Positions 43,321 through 51,774 of a stretch of 55,206 nucleotides of DNA are shown here, one piece after another. The notes below the pieces were generated by a model. It was given only the letters and a program-made list of their open reading frames with translations, was not told where the DNA came from and made no database searches. The position numbers and the translations under genes were made by a program. Where the stretch lies: the NCBI GenBank assembly GCA_002256005.1, contig NKIQ01000023.1:1-55206 (forward strand). Reading direction: 5' to 3'. How positions within the stretch are numbered: position 1 is the first letter of the stretch; the number at the start of each line of letters is the position of its first letter. Source of the DNA: Alphaproteobacteria bacterium PA4 (GTDB taxonomy: Bacteria > Pseudomonadota > Alphaproteobacteria > Sphingomonadales > Sphingomonadaceae).

Positions 43321-44282
43321 CCGGCAAGACCCGCACGCCGCTGCTGCTCAGCCTGGTGCCGCTCATCGCCGGCATCGGCCTGTATTTCTGGCTGTGGAAC
43401 GGCTGGGCGGCGGACTTTGCTGCCACGCTCAGGCCCTGGCTGCCGGGCAGCAGCTTCAGTGTTACCGGCTTTCCCTATCGCATGGAGGCCAATGTCACCG
43501 CGCCGCGCTGGCAGGGTGGCGACGCCGTGGCATTGACCGCCAGCGCCGACAGCGCCCGCATCAACCGCGGCCCCTGGCAGCCCGACCTGACCGTGATCGC
43601 CAGCGAGGGTCCACGCTTTGCCGCGCGGATCAGCCCCGCGTTGCGCGTGTCGATTACCGGCGGCAGCGCGGCGAGCAGTGTCCACAGCACCGGCGGTCGG
43701 CTGGTGCGGCTGTCGAACGTCATCGCACAGGCAAATGTGCAGCTGGGGTTCCTGCCCGCCGCCCTGACTGCCGATACGCTGGAACTGCATTTGCGCGAAC
43801 GCCTGGGCGCCGCAGCCCCGGGCAGCCCGACCGGGCCGGTGCGCGGCCAGCTGGTGCTGGCGGCGACGCATTTGCGTATCGGTGGCGGCGGACCGCTGGC
43901 GCTGGCCGCCGATCTGGCGGTCACCGGGCCGGCGCGGCTGACCGCCTACGACCGCTGGGCCGCCAGTGGCACCATCGAGATCGCTAGCCTGACGCTGAGC
44001 GATGCGACCGGGGAGGTGGCCAGCGGCAAGGCGACGCTGGTGCCGTTGGGGCGGACCGGTTTCCGTCTCGCCGGCACGGTGGCGACCGTCTGCCCGGCAA
44101 GTGTCGCCGCGGCGCTGACCGGGCGGCCGCCGGTGTCGGAACGCCGGTTGCGCGCGCCCGTTTCGCTGGCATTCGAGGGCAGCCATGCCGGCCTGACGGT
44201 CACTGGCGTGCCGGCGGATCTGGCGATGCGGGCGACGCGCGGACAATTGCCGCCATGCCCAGTGCTGCGCGGCAATGGCTGA
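43317..44282 (+). CDS. DUF2125 envelope protein
   Basis: A 321-residue protein with an N-terminal membrane anchor or signal (LLLSLVPLIAGIGLYFWLWNGWA, about 9-31) and a long beta-rich region (RMEANVTAPRWQ, LADLAVTGPARLTAYDRW and similar strands). It fits DUF2125, an alphaproteobacterial family of unknown role that I infer to be periplasmic. The GTG at 43317 overlaps the plsC stop by four bases. Coupling to plsC, the YdcF-like gene and mltG suggests work on the envelope or lipid transport, which is an inference from context. Confidence 0.78.
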   Translation: MTGKTRTPLLLSLVPLIAGIGLYFWLWNGWAADFAATLRPWLPGSSFSVTGFPYRMEANVTAPRWQGGDAVALTASADSARINRGPWQPDLTVIASEGPRFAARISPALRVSITGGSAASSVHSTGGRLVRLSNVIAQANVQLGFLPAALTADTLELHLRERLGAAAPGSPTGPVRGQLVLAATHLRIGGGGPLALAADLAVTGPARLTAYDRWAASGTIEIASLTLSDATGEVASGKATLVPLGRTGFRLAGTVATVCPASVAAALTGRPPVSERRLRAPVSLAFEGSHAGLTVTGVPADLAMRATRGQLPPCPVLRGNG

Positions 44283-44340
44283 GGCCGGGGGCTGAAGGCG
44301 GGCGCTTGCCGTTGCCGCCGCTGCCCGCCATATCTCCGCC

Positions 44341-44937
44341 ATGGCTTCCCCCGAAATCGATGCGCTGACCCAGGCGCTGGCGCGACTGCCCGGCCTGGGG
44401 CCGCGCTCGGCGCGGCGGGCGGTGCTGCACCTCATCAAGCGCCGCGAGACGGCGCTGGAGCCGCTGGTGGCGGCCTTGCAGGCGGTGGCGCGCGGGCTGG
44501 TGACCTGTGGCATCTGCGGCAATGTTGATACAAGCGATCCCTGCGGTGTCTGCACCGATCCGCGCCGCGACCCGGCGCTGCTCTGCGTTGTCGAGGAGGT
44601 CGCCGATCTCTGGGCGCTTGATCGCGCGCGCTTGTTCGCCGGCCGTTACCATGTGCTCGGCGGCAAATTGTCGGCGCTGGATGGGGTGCGGCCGGAGGAT
44701 CTGGCCATCGAGGCGCTGGTCACGCGTGTCGCTGCCGGCGGCATTGCCGAGGTGGTGCTGGCGATGAACGCCACGCTCGAAGGCCAGACGACGATGCATT
44801 ATGTCGCCGAGCGGCTGGCCGGGCTCGATGTGCGCGTCATGCAGCTGGCGCACGGCCTGCCGGTCGGCGGGGAACTCGATTATCTCGACGAGGGCACGCT
44901 GGCGCTGGCGCTGCGCGCGCGGCGGCTGGTGGAATAG
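44341..44937 (+). CDS. recR: Recombination protein RecR
   Basis: A 198-residue protein. The helix-hairpin-helix ([20 protein letters not shown]) is followed by the zinc finger CGIC...PCGVC and the Toprim domain ([33 protein letters not shown]). It loads RecA with RecF/RecO at gaps. It follows the DUF2125 gene by 58 bases. A large R2 palindrome lies immediately after its stop codon and probably serves as its terminator. Confidence 0.96.
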   Translation: MASPEIDALTQALARLPGLGPRSARRAVLHLIKRRETALEPLVAALQAVARGLVTCGICGNVDTSDPCGVCTDPRRDPALLCVVEEVADLWALDRARLFAGRYHVLGGKLSALDGVRPEDLAIEALVTRVAAGGIAEVVLAMNATLEGQTTMHYVAERLAGLDVRVMQLAHGLPVGGELDYLDEGTLALALRARRLVE

Positions 44938-45073
44938 CCCCCTCCCTCCCCCTTGCGGGGAGGGCGACTCGGGCCCAGCCCGAGCGGGGTGGGGGTTTCT
45001 CATGTGCCCGCGTGCGGACCCCCACCCCGCTCGCTGCGCGAGTCGCCCTCCCCGCAAGGGGGAGGGAGGGGGT
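44938..45073. repeat. R2 long inverted repeat
   Basis: Two arms, CCCTCCCCCTTGCGGGGAGG and its complement with CTTGCGGG/CCCGCAAG cores, plus inner CGAGCGGGGTGGGGG / CCCCCACCCCGCTCG arms, fold around a short centre. Each arm also contains its own small hairpin. It fills the gap between recR and def. Confidence 0.8.
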
Positions 45074-45112
45074 TTCTTGACCCCGGCGCTGCCAATCCCT
45101 ACCTGACCCGCC

Positions 45113-45676
45113 ATGGCCATTCTCGACATCATCGAAACCCCGGACGCGCGGCTGCGGGTCATTTCCAAGCCCGTCGCCGAGGTGACCGACGCGCACCGCA
45201 CGCTGATCGCCGACATGTTCGAAACCATGTACGACGCGCCCGGCATCGGCCTTGCCGCCATCCAGGTCGGCGTGCCGGAGCGTATTCTGGTCATCGATCT
45301 GCAGCGCCCGGCCGATCCCGATGCCGCTGAACCGGACAGCGAGGAAGCCGCCGCGAAGATCCAGTGGATCAAGGACCCCAAGGTGTTCATCAACCCCGAG
45401 ATCCTGTGGGAGTCGGAGGAAATGGGCGTCTACAACGAAGGCTGCCTGTCCGTCCCTGAAATGTATGCCGATGTCGATCGTCCGGCCCGCATCCGCGCCC
45501 GCTGGCTCGACGAACAGGGCGCCGCGCATGAAGAGGAACTCGACGGCCTGCTGGCGACCTGCCTGCAGCACGAGATGGACCATCTCAACGGCGTGCTGTT
45601 CATCGATCATCTGTCGAAGTTGAAGCGCGACATGCTGCTGAAAAAGCTGGAAAAGCTGCGCCGCCAAAAGATGTAA
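45113..45676 (+). CDS. def: Peptide deformylase
   Basis: A 187-residue metalloenzyme with the three family motifs: [17 protein letters not shown] (metal Cys) and QHEMDHLNG (HExxH-type metal site). It removes the formyl group from nascent proteins. An insertion of charged residues (about 65-85, [14 protein letters not shown]) is longer than in E. coli. The N-terminus [15 protein letters not shown] is typical. It follows the R2 element after recR and has no fmt gene next to it, unlike the usual def-fmt pair. Confidence 0.96.
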   Translation: MAILDIIETPDARLRVISKPVAEVTDAHRTLIADMFETMYDAPGIGLAAIQVGVPERILVIDLQRPADPDAAEPDSEEAAAKIQWIKDPKVFINPEILWESEEMGVYNEGCLSVPEMYADVDRPARIRARWLDEQGAAHEEELDGLLATCLQHEMDHLNGVLFIDHLSKLKRDMLLKKLEKLRRQKM

Positions 45677-46012
45677 GCGGCCGGTAGTACGCTTTAACTT
45701 TTTCTTTACAAATTGACAAAGTTTACAGATCGGACCGCTGTCCGGCGGTTGCGGCGATGTAGCTCATTCGCCCCCCTTCGCTATGATCGATCGCAATCTG
45801 GTTGAAGCGCTTCGTCATGCTGAACTTGTTTCAGCATCCACCTTACCGACGGGACACGCTTTCCCGCATCACAATGGATGCTGAAACAAGTTCAGCATGA
45901 CGAGTCCACTCGAAAGAAATCGGGTCCAGCAATGTCAAAGAGCCGATAGCGTTATCAACCCTATCAGATCGCCAGCCTGTAGGACAGGCGCACCGCCGGG
46001 TGCCCGCCACCG
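45677..46012. other. Convergent intergenic region with R3 repeat
   Basis: Between def and the leftward unknown gene. It contains an AT-rich stretch with TTTAACTTTTTCTTTAC and TTGACA (about 45694-45718) but no matching -10 element, and the R3 inverted repeat at 45814-45901. I see no gene in it. Confidence 0.5.
45814..45901. repeat. R3 27-bp perfect inverted repeat
   Basis: Arms 45814-45840 and 45875-45901 are exact reverse complements and contain TGCTGAACTTGTTTCAGCA, itself nearly palindromic (TGCTGAA/TTCAGCA). The 34-base spacer looks unrelated. Only one copy pair is present in this window. Confidence 0.85.
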
Positions 46013-46597
46013 CTACGTCCCCGGATGCAGCCGCTTCCACCGGGCATCTACCGCCGCCTGCGGGCTCTTCACGCCGCGCGCCACCAGCGTCAGCCCTTCC
46101 AGTGCCGGCACATCGGCCTGCAACAGGCGCGACCGCCAGCGATAGCCGATGTCATACAGTGCCGTATCGGTGCGGCGGGTGCCGTCGTCGATGTAATCGG
46201 TGACGATCACCACCGGCAGGCGGCCCCGACCGTTCTCGACATGCGCGGCACTGTGCAGGGCGTCGGCGAACCAGCCAGCCTCGATATGCGGATTGCCGAC
46301 GGTTTCCGCCTTGTCGACCGCCAGTGGCGACGGAAAGATCACGGTCTGGGTCTGGATGATGCGGCCGCTGTCCGGGCTGGCGATGGCGAGGCTGCGCCCC
46401 TCATCCTCGGCGCGGGCGGTGAGCAGCAAAGCTTTGCTGGGCGCCTTGGCTCGAGCCGCCGCTTCGGCGCGGGTTTCGGCGCGGTCCTGATGCGAATCCC
46501 ACAGGCTGGCCGCCGAAATCACCAGGGCCAGCACGCCAACGATCTCGCCGATGGTCAGCCAGCGGCGGCGGCGGGCGGCGGGGGTTTCGTCGGCCAT
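46013..46597 (-). CDS. Uncharacterised membrane-anchored protein
   Basis: A 194-residue protein. Arg-rich start (MADETPAARRRRWLTIGEIV), one membrane helix (about 15-33), a charged, probably helical stretch (SHQDRAETRAEAAARAK) and then about 140 residues of soluble, mixed alpha/beta sequence with no family I recognise. The C-terminal segment RLLQADVPALEGLTLVARGV is the most structured-looking part. It starts 5 bases after the SDR stop codon and is therefore in the same operon. The function is unknown. Confidence 0.6.
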   Translation of the reverse strand: MADETPAARRRRWLTIGEIVGVLALVISAASLWDSHQDRAETRAEAAARAKAPSKALLLTARAEDEGRSLAIASPDSGRIIQTQTVIFPSPLAVDKAETVGNPHIEAGWFADALHSAAHVENGRGRLPVVIVTDYIDDGTRRTDTALYDIGYRWRSRLLQADVPALEGLTLVARGVKSPQAAVDARWKRLHPGT

Positions 46598-46602
46598 GGC
46601 CG

Positions 46603-47283
46603 TCAGCCGCGGGGGGTGGCGATCGCCGCCAGGATCATCGCCGCCACGTCTTCCGGCGGCTTGACCGTGGCTGGGTCCTCGCCGGGAAAGGCGCGGGCGC
46701 GCATGGCGGTGCGGGTGGCACCGGGGTCGATGACATGGGTGCGGATGGGGGTGACGGCGGACACTTCCGCGCCATAGGTCGCCACCAGATTGTCGAGCGC
46801 CGCCTTCGACGCTGCATAGGCGCCCCAATAGGCGCGCGGGCGGGCGCCGACCGAGGAGGTGATGGCGACGACATCGGCGGCGGCGCTCTGGCGCAGCCAG
46901 GGGTCGAAGGCGCGGATCAGCCGCCAGTTGGCGGTCAGGTTCAGCGCCATCACCTTGTCCCATTCCTTTGTGTCGAGGTGCGGCACCGGCGCCAGCGTGC
47001 CGAGCATGGCGGCGTTCAGCACCAGAACATCGAGGCGCTGCCAGCGCGCGCCAATGGCGGCGGCGAGCCGGTCGATGGCGTCATAGTCGCTAAGGTCGAA
47101 GGGCGCGATGGTGGCGGTGCCGCCCGCCCCGTGAATGCGCCCTTCGGTTTCGGCGAGGCGGTTCTCGTCGCGCGCCGTCAGCACGACATGGTGGCCGGCG
47201 GCGGCAAGCGCGAGCGCGGTGGCGGCGCCGATGCCGCGGCTGGCACCGGTGACAAGGGCGAGGGGCTTGGTCGTGTCGGTCAT
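46603..47283 (-). CDS. Short-chain dehydrogenase/reductase
   Basis: A 226-residue SDR of classical type: cofactor motif TGASRGIGAATALALA, LVLNAAML in place of NNAG, the catalytic ITSSVGARPRAYWGAYAASKAAL (Ser, Tyr, Lys) and a DPGATRTAMRARAF loop. The Arg after the glycine motif suggests NADP(H). Substrate is unknown; the length and the PG-motif resemble YciK-type reductases. It is followed by the uncharacterised membrane gene. The start at MTDTTKPLAL is chosen. Confidence 0.88.
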   Translation of the reverse strand: MTDTTKPLALVTGASRGIGAATALALAAAGHHVVLTARDENRLAETEGRIHGAGGTATIAPFDLSDYDAIDRLAAAIGARWQRLDVLVLNAAMLGTLAPVPHLDTKEWDKVMALNLTANWRLIRAFDPWLRQSAAADVVAITSSVGARPRAYWGAYAASKAALDNLVATYGAEVSAVTPIRTHVIDPGATRTAMRARAFPGEDPATVKPPEDVAAMILAAIATPRG

Positions 47284-47318
47284 CGGGGTCCTGCAAGTGG
47301 CTCCCGGCGGGGAGATCA

Positions 47319-47357
47319 AGGGGGAATTAGGGAGGTTTCGGGAGAATTGGGGAGTGT
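47319..47357. repeat. Degenerate short tandem repeat before the SDR gene
   Basis: A run of AGGGGGAATTAGGGAGG-like units of about 10-12 bases, GGG-rich with AATT/TTT spacers. It looks like the complement of the unit type at 18847-18900. Confidence 0.4.
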
Positions 47358-47376
47358 GGCCGGCAACGGCAAGGGC

Positions 47377-47433
47377 GTTACCCCCACCCCGCTCGGGCTG
47401 CGCCCGAGTTACCCTCCCCGCAAGGGGGAGGGA
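47377..47433. repeat. R2 half element
   Basis: One side of an R2 palindrome: ACCCCCACCCCGCTCGGGCT, then CGCCCGAGTTACCCTCCCCG and CAAGGGGGAGGG. The opposite arm is missing. It lies 6 bases beyond the purF stop and may act as its terminator. Confidence 0.65.
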
Positions 47434-47439
47434 GCAGGT

Positions 47440-48906
47440 TCAGATCACCCGTTCGGCGAGCAGGCTCAGCTGGTCGGGCACTTCGACATCCTCCTGGTCG
47501 GTCAGCCGGGTCGGATAGTCGCCGGTGAAGCAGGCGTCGCAATATTGCGGGGCCTCATCCACCCGCGACGCTTCGCCGAGCGCGCGGTAGAGGCCGTCGA
47601 TGCTGAGGAAGGCCAGGCTGTCGACCTTGATGTAATCGGCCATGCGCGCGACATCCATCTGCGCCGCCAGCAGCTTCGATCGTTCCGGCGTGTCGACGCC
47701 ATAATAGCAGCTGTGCCGGGTCGGCGGGCTGGCGATGCGCATGTGCACCTCCTCCGCCCCGGCATCGCGCAGCATCTGGACGATCTTCAGCGATGTGGTG
47801 CCACGCACGATCGAATCATCGATCAGCACGATCTTCTTGCCGTCGATCATGGCGCGGTTGGCATTGTGCTTCAGCTTGACGCCCAGATTGCGGATCTGGT
47901 CGCCGGGCTGGATGAAGGTGCGGCCGACATAATGCGAGCGGATGATGCCGAGTTCGAAGGGAATGCCCGATTCCTGGGCATAGCCGATGGCCGCCGGCGT
48001 GCCGCTGTCGGGCACCGGCACCACCATGTCGGCAGCAACGCCGCTTTCGCGGGCCAGTTCGGCACCGATCGACTTGCGCACCTGATAGACGCTGGAGCCA
48101 TCGACCATCGAATCGGGCCGGCTGAAATAGACATGCTCGAAGATGCAGGGCCGCGGCCGCTGCTCGGCAAAGGGCCGGATCGAGCGCAGGCCGCGCGGGG
48201 AAATGATGATCATCTCGCCGGGTTCGACCGCACGCAGGAAGGTGGCACCTACGACATCGAGCGCCACGGTTTCGGAGGCGAGGATATAGGTGTCCCCCAG
48301 CCGCCCCAGCACCAGCGGCCGCACGCCCAGCGGGTCGCGGCAGGCCAGCATGCCTTCGGGCGTCAGGCAGAGCAGCGAATAGGCGCCCTCCACCCGCTTC
48401 AGCGCGTCGATGAAGCGGTCGAGCAGGGTGCGATAGCTGGAGGTGGCGACGAGGTGGATGATGACCTCGGTATCGCTCGTCGACTGGAAGATCGAGCCGC
48501 GGCGCACCAGGTCGCGGCGCAGCGCCATGGCGTTGGAGATATTGCCATTGTGGCAGATGGCGAAGCCGCCCGACGAGAGTTCGGCGAACAGCGGCTGCAC
48601 GTTGCGCAGCGCGGTTTCGCCCGTCGTCGCATAGCGGTTGTGGCCGATGGCGATGTCGCCCTTCAGCTTCCTGATGACTTCGTCCGAATCGAAATTGCCC
48701 GCCACATGCCCCATGGCGCGATGGGTGTGGAAATTGGCGCCATCGAAGGTGGTGATGCCTGCCGCCTCCTGGCCGCGATGCTGCAGGGCGTGCAGGCCGA
48801 GCGCCACCAGCGCCGCCGCGCCATCGGCGCCATAGACACCGAACACGCCGCATTCTTCATGCAGATGATCGTCTTCCCACGGTTGGGTGGTCAGCATCTC
48901 GTCCAT
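47440..48906 (-). CDS. purF: Amidophosphoribosyltransferase
   Basis: A 488-residue enzyme for the first step of purine synthesis (PRPP plus glutamine to 5-phosphoribosylamine). The class II glutaminase nucleophile follows a short propeptide: HEECGVFGVYG (Cys19). LHALQHRGQEAAG and ICHNGNISNA are glutaminase motifs, and the phosphoribosyl motif is KIVLIDDSIVRGTTS. The C-terminal region includes CYYGVDTPERSKLLA. The ATG at 48906 (or 48897) gives the expected propeptide length. It is divergent from hisI. Confidence 0.96.
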   Translation of the reverse strand: MDEMLTTQPWEDDHLHEECGVFGVYGADGAAALVALGLHALQHRGQEAAGITTFDGANFHTHRAMGHVAGNFDSDEVIRKLKGDIAIGHNRYATTGETALRNVQPLFAELSSGGFAICHNGNISNAMALRRDLVRRGSIFQSTSDTEVIIHLVATSSYRTLLDRFIDALKRVEGAYSLLCLTPEGMLACRDPLGVRPLVLGRLGDTYILASETVALDVVGATFLRAVEPGEMIIISPRGLRSIRPFAEQRPRPCIFEHVYFSRPDSMVDGSSVYQVRKSIGAELARESGVAADMVVPVPDSGTPAAIGYAQESGIPFELGIIRSHYVGRTFIQPGDQIRNLGVKLKHNANRAMIDGKKIVLIDDSIVRGTTSLKIVQMLRDAGAEEVHMRIASPPTRHSCYYGVDTPERSKLLAAQMDVARMADYIKVDSLAFLSIDGLYRALGEASRVDEAPQYCDACFTGDYPTRLTDQEDVEVPDQLSLLAERVI

Positions 48907-48997
48907 TGGTGAAACAGCCTCGTCAGCGCCGCGCCTGGCCGCCATATAGGAGCGTGGAACCCGTTTGTCGCCCCCATAACCGCCACGGAACTGTCAT

Positions 48998-49366
48998 ATG
49001 AGCCACGCCGCCGACACCAGCCTGCACCTGTCGCCCCGCTGGGACGCGCACGGCCTGATCACCGCCGTCACCAGCGATGCCACCACGGGCGAGCTGCTGA
49101 TGGTCGCCCATATGAACGCCGATGCGCTGGCGGCGACGCTGGCGACCGGCGAGGCGCATTACTGGAGCCGCAGCCGGCAGGAACTGTGGCACAAGGGTGC
49201 GACATCGGGCGCCACGCAGCGGGTCGTCGAAATGCGCATCGATTGCGACCAAGACGCGATCTGGCTGAAGGTCGAACCAGCGGGGCCGGCCTGCCACACC
49301 GGCGAACGCAGCTGCTTCTATCGCCATGTCACCGATGGCGGGCTGGTGCGCGACCCACCGGCCTGA
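48998..49366 (+). CDS. hisI: Phosphoribosyl-AMP cyclohydrolase
   Basis: A 122-residue stand-alone HisI. Signature parts are [37 protein letters not shown], the metal site [14 protein letters not shown] and the zinc segment [12 protein letters not shown]. It opens the adenine ring in histidine synthesis. In this lineage HisE is a separate gene and not in the window. It is followed by an R1 pair. Confidence 0.95.
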   Translation: MSHAADTSLHLSPRWDAHGLITAVTSDATTGELLMVAHMNADALAATLATGEAHYWSRSRQELWHKGATSGATQRVVEMRIDCDQDAIWLKVEPAGPACHTGERSCFYRHVTDGGLVRDPPA

Positions 49367-49400
49367 TGCGAGTGCCATGGCTATCGACCATCAATAAATG

Positions 49401-49527
49401 GCCTCCGGCGGCTGGGGCCGTAGGCCCCAGACCCCATTTCGCAAAGATTTTGCCTGGAAAGCCGCCTGTGGTTCTTGCGGCAGCCAATAAATGGGGTCTG
49501 GGGCCTAAGGCCCCAGCCGCCGGAGGC
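49401..49527. repeat. R1 inverted pair
   Basis: Forward copy 49401-49439 (GCCTCCGGCGGCTGGGGCC then GGCCCCAGACCCCATTTC) and reverse copy 49490-49527, with a 50-base unrelated centre. This is the cleanest pair of the family in the window. It follows hisI. Confidence 0.85.
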
Positions 49528-49638
49528 TCTGTCGTCAGCCAATGTGTTATCTCTGCCGTGATTTCGAACAGCTCCGCCCGCCGCCCCGCTGATTGACTTG
49601 CCCCGGTGATTCGGCGACCTCTGGCCGCCGGGGGAGAC

Positions 49639-50703
49639 ATGGACATGACCAACGAGAGCGGTGCGCCGGCGCGCATCATCGACATCGCATTGCGGCTCGG
49701 GCTGCTCGCCGTGCTGATCCTCGCCTGTCTGCGCATCATCCAGCCCTTTGTCGGTGTGCTGCTCTGGTCGGTGCTGCTGGCGGTGATGCTGGCGCCGGTG
49801 CATCGCTGGCTGATCGGCAAGGGGCTGGCCAACAGCCGCAGCGCCACGCTGATCGGCGTCGGCGGGGTCGCCGTGCTGGCGGTGCCGGCGGCGCTGGTGG
49901 CGAGCTCGCTGATCGGCTCCATCGCCGATATCGTCGCCGCGCACCATAATGGCCCGATCGCCATCCCGCCGCCGCCGGCCGGCCTTGCCGATTGGCCGCT
50001 GATCGGTGCCAAGGCGGTGGCCTTGTGGACGCAGGCGCAGAGTGATCTGCCGGCGCTGCTGCAATCCAATGCCGACACGGTGAAATCGGTGGTGCTGTGG
50101 CTGGCGGGGCAAGCCGGCGGCATCGCCGCGACGCTGGGGGTGTTCATCGGCGCGCTGGCGCTGGCGGCGGTGCTGCTCGCCTATGGCGAGCGGCTGGCGC
50201 CACAGGTGCGTTCGATCTTCGTGCGGGTGACCGGCGATGCGGCACGCGGCGAGCGCCTGCTGCTGCTCAGCGCCGCCACGGTGCGCGGCGTGCTGCAGGG
50301 CGTCGTCGGCGTGGCGCTGATCCAGGCGCTGCTGCTCGGCATCGGCTTTTTTGCCGGCGGCGTGCCCTTTGCCGGGGCGCTGACGCTGGCGGTGCTGCTG
50401 TTCGGCATCCTGCAACTGCCGGCGCTGCTGTTCAGCCTGCCGGCCATCGCCTGGGCCTGGTCGCACCTCGGCAGCACCGCGGCGGCGGTGTTCACGGTGT
50501 GGATGCTGGTCGCCGGCCTTGCCGACAATGTGCTGAAACCGCTGATGCTGGGCCGGGGGCTGGAGGTGCCGATGCCGGTCATCCTCGTCGGGGTCATCGG
50601 CGGCATGCTGGCCGATGGGCTGGTCGGGCTGTTCGTCGGGCCGGTGCTGCTCGGCGTCGGCTATGTGCTGTTCAACGACTGGCTGGCGCAGGCGCCCGAA
50701 TGA
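49639..50703 (+). CDS. AI-2E family transporter
   Basis: A 354-residue polytopic membrane protein with about seven to eight helices: two at the N-terminus (about 16-50), one at about 65-85, and four to five after a long central loop. Typical AI-2E features are the LWSVLLAVMLAPVHRWL segment and the VIGGMLADGLVGLFVGPVLLGVGYVLFNDWL end. Relatives export small molecules or ions (for example TqsA or Na+/H+ antiporters), so AI-2 transport is not implied. GGGGGAG precedes the ATG. The downstream channel gene overlaps its stop by ATGA. Confidence 0.88.
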   Translation: MDMTNESGAPARIIDIALRLGLLAVLILACLRIIQPFVGVLLWSVLLAVMLAPVHRWLIGKGLANSRSATLIGVGGVAVLAVPAALVASSLIGSIADIVAAHHNGPIAIPPPPAGLADWPLIGAKAVALWTQAQSDLPALLQSNADTVKSVVLWLAGQAGGIAATLGVFIGALALAAVLLAYGERLAPQVRSIFVRVTGDAARGERLLLLSAATVRGVLQGVVGVALIQALLLGIGFFAGGVPFAGALTLAVLLFGILQLPALLFSLPAIAWAWSHLGSTAAAVFTVWMLVAGLADNVLKPLMLGRGLEVPMPVILVGVIGGMLADGLVGLFVGPVLLGVGYVLFNDWLAQAPE

Positions 50704-51119
50704 TGGTGCTGCTGCTCGTCGGGCTGGCGATGACGGCCTTCTGCCTCGGCCTGCAGGCCGGGTCCGCCTATCTGGCGCAGCGCTATTTCGTCCATGCCCG
50801 GCACAAGGCGACGCGGCGGCGCATCGGGCAGGGCTATCTGCGCATCAGCATCGTCATGGTGCTGCTGATGCTCGGTATCGTCGTGCAGATGGCGGTGTGG
50901 GCGGCGCTGTACCGGCTGGGCGGCCTGTTCGCCAGCACCGAGGAGGCGATGTATTTCTCGGGCGTGACCTTCACCTCGCTGGGCTATGGCGATGTCGTCA
51001 TCCATGACCATGCCCGCTTTCTGGCGCCGATGGAGGCGGCCAACGGCCTGATGATGTTCGCCATCGTGACCGCGGTGCTGATCGGCGTGATCCAGCGTGA
51101 GGCGAAGCCGGGGGAATAG
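50700..51119 (+). CDS. Small two-helix ion channel protein (K+-type selectivity filter)
   Basis: A 139-residue membrane protein with helices at about 2-22, 48-70 and 106-124, and the pore segment VTFTSLGYGDV, containing the GYGD filter of potassium channels. No cytosolic regulatory domain is present. It probably forms a tetrameric K+ or related cation channel. Its ATG overlaps the transporter stop by four bases, pairing the two as a membrane-transport unit. A large R2 palindrome follows. Confidence 0.82.
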   Translation: MMVLLLVGLAMTAFCLGLQAGSAYLAQRYFVHARHKATRRRIGQGYLRISIVMVLLMLGIVVQMAVWAALYRLGGLFASTEEAMYFSGVTFTSLGYGDVVIHDHARFLAPMEAANGLMMFAIVTAVLIGVIQREAKPGE

Positions 51120-51127
51120 GAGCGCGG

Positions 51128-51257
51128 ACTCCCTCCCCCTTGCGGGGAGGGCGACTCGCGAAGCGAGCGGGGTGGGGGTCACACGCTCCGAAACGCGGAA
51201 ACCCCCACCCCGCTCGGCTGCCGCCGAGTCGCCCTCCCCGCAAGGGGGAGGGGGGGG
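51128..51257. repeat. R2 long inverted repeat
   Basis: Left arm CTCCCTCCCCCTTGCGGGGA and right arm CCCCGCAAGGGGGAGG enclose inner arms GGGGTGGGGGT / ACCCCCACCCC and a CGACTCG / CGAGTCG pair. It separates the channel gene from the MerR/fad region and probably terminates transcription from the left. Confidence 0.8.
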
Positions 51258-51275
51258 GAGGGAGGTTGTTGCGCC

Positions 51276-51304
51276 TTGACCCTTACGTTAACGTCAACTA
51301 GACT
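51276..51304 (+). promoter_or_regulatory. Promoter with MerR/LiuR-type operator in the spacer
   Basis: -35 TTGACC (51276-51281) and -10 TAGACT (51299-51304) are 17 bases apart. The spacer is filled by TTACGTTAACGTCAA (51283-51297), a near-perfect palindrome like the LiuR operator. The expected start of transcription is within a few bases of the ATG at 51313, and no ribosome-binding site is visible, so the mRNA may be leaderless. Confidence 0.65.
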
Positions 51305-51312
51305 GCGACGCC

Positions 51313-51750
51313 ATGTCCGACCTGCTCCACAGCTTTGCCACGGTGCCGCAGCCGGCGCCCGCCTGCGGCTCGGAAAGCTTCACGATTACCGAGCTGGCGC
51401 TGGCCTTCAACGTCACGCCGCGCGCCATCCGTTTCTATGAGGATCAGGGCCTGATCGCGCCGGAGCGGCAGGGCCAGAACCGCGTCTATTCGCGCCGCGA
51501 CCGCGCCCGGCTGGCCTGGATCCTGCGCGCCAAGAATGTCGGCTTCAGCCTCGCCGAAATCCGCGAGATGATCGACCTCTACGATTTGGGCGATGGCCGC
51601 TCGACCCAGCGGCGGGTGACGCTGGACAAATGCCGCGCCCGTATTGCGGCGCTGGCCGAACAGCGCGCCGATATCGATGCGACGATCGAAGAACTGCAAT
51701 CTTTCTGTGCGCTGGTTGAAACCGTGACGCCCAAGGCGACGAACCAGTAA
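51313..51750 (+). CDS. MerR-family transcriptional regulator (LiuR-like)
   Basis: A 145-residue regulator. The winged helix-turn-helix reads [46 protein letters not shown] dimerisation coiled coil follows ([34 protein letters not shown]). Close relatives in proteobacteria control branched-chain amino acid or fatty-acid degradation genes. The operator-like palindrome upstream and the fadE-fadA-fadB genes directly downstream fit that role. It probably represses its own operon until an acyl-CoA inducer is bound. Confidence 0.88.
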   Translation: MSDLLHSFATVPQPAPACGSESFTITELALAFNVTPRAIRFYEDQGLIAPERQGQNRVYSRRDRARLAWILRAKNVGFSLAEIREMIDLYDLGDGRSTQRRVTLDKCRARIAALAEQRADIDATIEELQSFCALVETVTPKATNQ

Positions 51751-51774
51751 CCGTCAACCGATCAGGAACACCCC

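Noticed and set aside
44938-45073. Possible CRISPR array in the CCCTCCCC repeats
   Set aside because: The repeats are a palindrome with variants, not regularly spaced identical units with unique spacers, and no cas genes are near.
46735-48912. 725-codon open frame on the plus strand
   Set aside because: Antisense to the SDR and purF, both with complete motifs; the translation is low-complexity and crosses intergenic repeats.
49639-50703. Quorum-sensing link between the AI-2E transporter and the LuxO-like regulator
   Set aside because: The AI-2E family mostly has other transport roles, the genes are 41 kb apart, and no luxS or luxPQ-type binding protein is visible.
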